NCBI GenBank assembly: GCA_965226825.1 | Contig: CBDDED010000003.1 | Location: forward strand, 496,001-560,000 | Length of the DNA: 64,000 bases | Source: Io17-Chloro-G2 sp965226825 | Lineage (GTDB): Bacteria; Chloroflexota; Dehalococcoidia; Lucifugimonadales; UBA3495 | Reading direction: 5' to 3' | Shown here: in pieces, positions 60,840-64,000 of the stretch | Position numbering within the stretch: the stretch's first letter is position 1 | How the letters are laid out: the number at the start of each line of letters is the position of its first letter | Position numbers and translations under genes: made by a program | Notes under the pieces: generated by a model | What the model was told of the DNA's origin: nothing | Databases searched by the model: none | The model's input: only the letters and a program-made list of their open reading frames with translations

Positions 60840-61799
60840 TTGGAACCTCTCTGGTTATTGACAGCAATCTTGGGAGATTTGGTCCTCGCCGGCTTCAACC
60901 CGTGGACCGAGTTCATAATCCGTCCCACACTCAATGCCCTAATGCTGCTGTACGTAGTGTGCGGCAACCAGATGGGCATTGCGATTATCCTGCTGACCAT
61001 CGTTATTCGCTTGGTCACCCTTCCGTTGACCCTGAAACAGCTTCACCAGATGCGGGCCATGAGCACGCTCCAACCCAAGGTCAAAGAGGTGCAGGACCGG
61101 TACGCTCGAGACCGGGCGCGGATTTCCCAGGAAACTATGCGCATCTACAGGGAAGCCGGTGTGAGCCCCATCGGCTGCCTCGGGCCCATGATCATCCAGA
61201 TGCCTATATTGTTTGGGTTGTTCCGGGTGTTGGTGCAGACCCTGTTCACCGGGCCGGAAAAGTTGGTCGGGCTGGCAGAGAAAATCTATCCCGTGGCGCC
61301 CTTCTCGCTCGCCTTCGCCGCTGCTCCCTTGAACCCGGGCTTCCTGTGGTTGGATCTTGCAGAACCTGACCCAACCAACATAGTCATCCCGGTCTTGGTT
61401 TTTGCCACCACCTGGGTCCAGCAGAAAATGACCATACTGCCCTCGGCGGATCCCCGGCAACAGTCCAACCAGGTCATGATGCTGTGGATGATGCCGCTGA
61501 TGATCGGGTTCTTTTCCCTGACATTCCCCAGCGGGCTATCTCTCTATTGGATCGTTTCCAATGTTATTGGCGTAGCCATACAATATTTCATAACCGGATG
61601 GGGTCCTTTGTTCCCCCTGTTTCCCAAGCCAACGCCCCAGCCAGCCCCGGCCCGGCCAGTGGGGGAAACTCCGTCCCAGGAGACGCAGCAAGATGGAAGA
61701 ACGAATCATGAGCGCCCGAACCGTCGAAGAAGCCATAGAGCTGGCGCTGAAAGAGCTAGAAGTCGACCGCGACGAGGCCGAGGTCGAAATACTAAGTAG
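60840..61799 (+). CDS. yidC: Membrane protein insertase YidC/Oxa1
   Basis: Inserts and folds membrane proteins, alone or with the Sec translocon. The 319-residue protein has five helices in the Oxa1 pattern: an N-terminal helix, QMGIAIILLTIVIRLVTLPL with the substrate-groove Arg, GCLGPMIIQMPILFGLFRVL, and late helices with MMLWMMPLMIGFFSLTFPSG and LSLYWIVSNVIG. It lacks the large periplasmic domain, as in Gram-positives and Chloroflexota. The start is TTG at 60840 after GGTAGG. The C-terminal 35 residues are strongly basic and overlap jag by 107 bp. Confidence 0.93.
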   Translation: MEPLWLLTAILGDLVLAGFNPWTEFIIRPTLNALMLLYVVCGNQMGIAIILLTIVIRLVTLPLTLKQLHQMRAMSTLQPKVKEVQDRYARDRARISQETMRIYREAGVSPIGCLGPMIIQMPILFGLFRVLVQTLFTGPEKLVGLAEKIYPVAPFSLAFAAAPLNPGFLWLDLAEPDPTNIVIPVLVFATTWVQQKMTILPSADPRQQSNQVMMLWMMPLMIGFFSLTFPSGLSLYWIVSNVIGVAIQYFITGWGPLFPLFPKPTPQPAPARPVGETPSQETQQDGRTNHERPNRRRSHRAGAERARSRPRRGRGRNTK

Positions 61800-62334
61800 A
61801 GGCAAAGCAGGATTCTTGGGCATCGGCGCGGAATTTGCTCGAGTCAAAGTCACCAAGATTTCCGAGGGGCCTAGCGCCGCTGCCTTTGCTGTGGAAACAG
61901 TCAGCCGCATTCTGGAGGCCGCCGGCGTCAATGTCAGCCGTACGTTGCGGGCCGCCGACGACCCAGATGTGGGCGGGCCGGTCATCGATTTGGAAGGCGA
62001 GGATTCCGGGCTCCTGATTGGCCGCCGGGGCCAAACCCTCGCTGCGCTTCAATTTCTGGTCAACATGATTGTTCGACGGCAGTTCGGAGACGGCGTGCGG
62101 GTGATGTTGGACGTGGAACGGTACCGCCAACGGCGGGAAACCTCCCTGCGGGAAATGGCGTCCAAGGTTGCCAGTCGGGTCGTGCAATCCAGCCGCAGTA
62201 TAACCCTGGAGCCCATGACCGCCGCCGACCGGCGCATAGTACACACTGCCCTGACCGATCACCCCGGCGTCACCACTCAGAGCACCGGAGTTGGAGACGA
62301 CCGCAAAGTAACCATCTCCCCCAAACGAGACTAG
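61693..62334 (+). CDS. jag: Jag/KhpB RNA-binding protein
   Basis: RNA-binding protein with an N-terminal Jag domain (SARTVEEAIELALKELEVDR), a KH domain with the GxxG loop in LIGRRGQTLAALQFLVN, and a C-terminal R3H domain (SLREMASKVASRVVQSS ... IVHTALTDHPGVTT). Total 213 residues. An ATG five codons later at 61708 has GGAAG upstream and is equally plausible. Its start lies within the 3' end of yidC in another frame. The long overlap may mean that the yidC tail is not conserved. It probably acts in small-RNA regulation of cell-envelope genes. Confidence 0.93.
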   Translation: MEERIMSARTVEEAIELALKELEVDRDEAEVEILSRGKAGFLGIGAEFARVKVTKISEGPSAAAFAVETVSRILEAAGVNVSRTLRAADDPDVGGPVIDLEGEDSGLLIGRRGQTLAALQFLVNMIVRRQFGDGVRVMLDVERYRQRRETSLREMASKVASRVVQSSRSITLEPMTAADRRIVHTALTDHPGVTTQSTGVGDDRKVTISPKRD

Positions 62335-62557
62335 AATTCTGCAGACGCCTGAAGGCCAATCCCGGGCCGGGGTTCTGAATTAGTCTGGTCCCGTCATTTT
62401 GGGACTTGAGCGAATAATAATCTAAAGTGGCAGTGCGCCGAAACCGCGCTTTGTGTACAGGCACACCGTCTCACGCAAGCAGGACCTGGAAAATGTAGTC
62501 GCGTTAAGTTTTCAAAGCCGTCGCTCCGCCGGAACGGGAATTTAAGTGAGGTTCAAC
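62335..62557. other. Intergenic gap before purF leader
   Basis: About 220 bp with no gene. No purine riboswitch fold or clear promoter could be recognised. GTGAGG lies before the small ORF at 62558. Confidence 0.4.
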
Positions 62558-62701
62558 ATGAAGATGGAGGGCCACCTTAGAGTAACGACCAAGTGCAACG
62601 GGTCACGCGCCCAACCCAGTCACAGTCGCCCGCATCCTGAAGACTGGGTTTTCCAAGCCGCAACGGCCCGCCTTGTTGACCGGCGGCTGGAGACCACCTA
62701 G
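62558..62701 (+). CDS. Small ORF immediately upstream of purF
   Basis: A 47-residue ORF starting MKMEGHLRVTTKCNGSRAQP and ending TARLVDRRLETT. GAGG stands 7 bases before its ATG and its stop codon ends 1 bp before the purF start. The close junction suggests translational coupling or a regulatory leader peptide. No family is recognised. The purF ATG at 62703 has no ribosome-binding site of its own other than bases inside this ORF (GGCTGGAG), which supports real translation of it. Confidence 0.45.
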   Translation: MKMEGHLRVTTKCNGSRAQPSHSRPHPEDWVFQAATARLVDRRLETT

Positions 62702-62702
62702 A

Positions 62703-64000
62703 ATGAGCGACGTGAAGGTTTTGGGGAGCAGTTCCGAAGCAGGCCTCCCGTTCGACCACCCGAAAGAGGAGTGTGGTGTTGTCGGTGTTTATACACCGGG
62801 GCAAGACGCCAGCCGCTTGGCCTTTTTCGGCTTATTCGCGCTACAGCATCGTGGACAGGAAAGCGCGGGCATAGCCGCCGCCAACGGCCAGTCCGTCAAC
62901 GTTCACGCGGACATGGGACTGGTCACCCAGACTTTCCGAGAACGCGACTTCTACCCATTGACCGGCGAAATGGCCATTGGTCATACCCGGTATTCCACGA
63001 TGGGAAGCAGCCAACTCTGCAACGCCCAGCCTATTGTGCTCCAATCCCATTGGGGCCCGTTGGCGTTGGCAAACAACGGCAACATCATCAACTCCCCCCA
63101 ACTGAAGACCCAACTGCAAACCGATTGGAACTGCGTGTTCACCAGCACCACCGACTCGGAGATTTTGGGGTTATTGCTGGCCCATTCTTCGGGCGGAACC
63201 TGGACGGAGCGATTGTTTTCCTGCATGCGCCAGGCGGAAGGGGCATTCTCTATGGTGGCCTTGACCAAGGACACCTTGATGGCCGCGCGAGACCAAATGG
63301 GAATTAGGCCATTGTGCTTGGGTCAGCTCAACGATGGCTGGGTCGTAGCGTCTGAAAGCTGCGCCTTGGACCACTTGGGGGCAACCTACGTCAGGGAGTT
63401 GGAACCCGGCGAGGCTATCGTTATCGACAGCGATGGGTTTCATTCGGCCACCTGGACCGGGCGGTCGGGACGGAGGGCCCTGTGCGTCTTTGAATTGATT
63501 TACTTTTCCCGTCCCGACAGTGTTCTTGGGGGGCAACTGGTCCACTCAGTTCGCCAGGAATTGGGCGCGCGCCTGGCAGTAGAACATCCGGTGGATGCCG
63601 ACCTCGTAATCGGAATCCCCGACTCGTCCACCGCAGCAGCTGTGGGATACGCCCGCGAGTCCGGGATACCGTTCAGCGAAGGGTTGGTCAAGAACCGTTA
63701 CGTGGGCCGTACGTTTATCGAGCCCGAACAGCGTCTCCGGGACCTGGGAGTGCAGCAAAAGTTCAATCCGTTGACTGAAGTGATCAGAGGCAAACGCCTG
63801 GTAGTTGTCGATGACAGCATTGTCCGCGGTACCACCACTCCGCACGTGGTCAACCTGTTGCGCCGGGCCGGAGCCAGTGAGGTGCACATGCGGGTTTGCG
63901 CACCGCCAATCAAGCACCCGTGCTACATGGGCGTGGACATGGCCTCTCGCCAGGAGCTGATAGCCGCCAACTCCAGCCTGGAGGAGATCCGCGAGTTCAT
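62703..64000 (+). CDS. purF: Amidophosphoribosyltransferase (3' end outside window)
   Basis: First committed enzyme of purine synthesis; it uses glutamine to convert PRPP to phosphoribosylamine. The visible 432 residues begin with a 23-residue propeptide and the N-terminal nucleophile C24 in EECGVVGVY, so self-cleavage is expected. The glutaminase domain shows HTRYSTMG and NGNI. The synthase domain has VVVDDSIVRGTT as the PRPP-binding loop. Cys in ALCVFELIYFSRPDS and in APPIKHPCYMG match the Fe-S ligands of the Bacillus-type enzyme. The gene continues beyond position 64000. Confidence 0.95.
   Translation, partial: MSDVKVLGSSSEAGLPFDHPKEECGVVGVYTPGQDASRLAFFGLFALQHRGQESAGIAAANGQSVNVHADMGLVTQTFRERDFYPLTGEMAIGHTRYSTMGSSQLCNAQPIVLQSHWGPLALANNGNIINSPQLKTQLQTDWNCVFTSTTDSEILGLLLAHSSGGTWTERLFSCMRQAEGAFSMVALTKDTLMAARDQMGIRPLCLGQLNDGWVVASESCALDHLGATYVRELEPGEAIVIDSDGFHSATWTGRSGRRALCVFELIYFSRPDSVLGGQLVHSVRQELGARLAVEHPVDADLVIGIPDSSTAAAVGYARESGIPFSEGLVKNRYVGRTFIEPEQRLRDLGVQQKFNPLTEVIRGKRLVVVDDSIVRGTTTPHVVNLLRRAGASEVHMRVCAPPIKHPCYMGVDMASRQELIAANSSLEEIREF

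Noticed and set aside
62335..62557. Purine riboswitch upstream of purF
   Set aside because: No three-way junction with the expected conserved loops could be found.

Overview
The window looks like a chromosomal segment from a GC-rich bacterium, most likely a Chloroflexota member related to the marine SAR202/Dehalococcoidia lineages. This is inferred from the gene mix: ring-hydroxylating Rieske oxygenases, luciferase-like flavin monooxygenases, paralogous amidohydrolases, VOC proteins, SMP-30 and FAH enzymes, many lipoproteins with a clear lipobox, a giant cadherin-repeat surface protein, and a family-5 solute-binding lipoprotein with a charged Val/Glu repeat. No rRNA is present, so the placement rests on gene content only.

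Layout. 0.3-6.6 kb: a catabolic cluster (Rieske oxygenase, LigB-type extradiol dioxygenase, amidohydrolase, dienelactone hydrolase, two VOC proteins). 7-12 kb: small membrane proteins and lipoproteins, a carboxymuconolactone decarboxylase-like protein and a cupin, with several copies of a short non-autonomous transposable element. 12-20 kb: a PQQ-type beta-propeller lipoprotein, an unlisted tiny His-rich gene followed by a strong terminator, MsrB, a large lipoprotein, and an MFS exporter. 20-31 kb: a second catabolic patchwork (two-domain VOC, HD protein, frameshifted SDR, SMP-30, second amidohydrolase, alpha/beta hydrolase, frameshifted HpcH/HpaI aldolase, FAH hydrolase) littered with IS3, IS21-like and IS481-like scars. 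31-35 kb: a decayed integration hotspot made of tRNA-Leu(CAA), a broken tyrosine integrase, a MITE, a foldback element with 180-bp arms, an LLM flavin monooxygenase and an IS5-type scar. 35.9-47.4 kb: one 3816-residue cell-surface protein. 47.8-57.4 kb: an MMPL exporter followed by a frameshifted MpaB/DUF2236 gene, then a four-gene run (DUF1800, DUF1501, NHL propeller, solute-binding lipoprotein). 58-64 kb: the housekeeping cluster rpmH-rnpA-yidD-[two lipoproteins, the second a clear beta-propeller]-yidC-jag, then a 47-codon leader-like ORF and the start of purF.

How it fits together. The catabolic genes could jointly oxygenate, cleave and hydrolyse aromatic or lactone compounds, but they sit as small mixed-strand clusters rather than one operon. 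The housekeeping end is compact and translationally coupled, and it carries lipoprotein genes where most bacteria have none. Three ordinary enzyme genes (SDR, HpcH/HpaI, MpaB) each carry single-base frameshifts in otherwise well-preserved sequence. That may mean recent decay or consensus errors in the assembly, and the two cannot be told apart from sequence alone.
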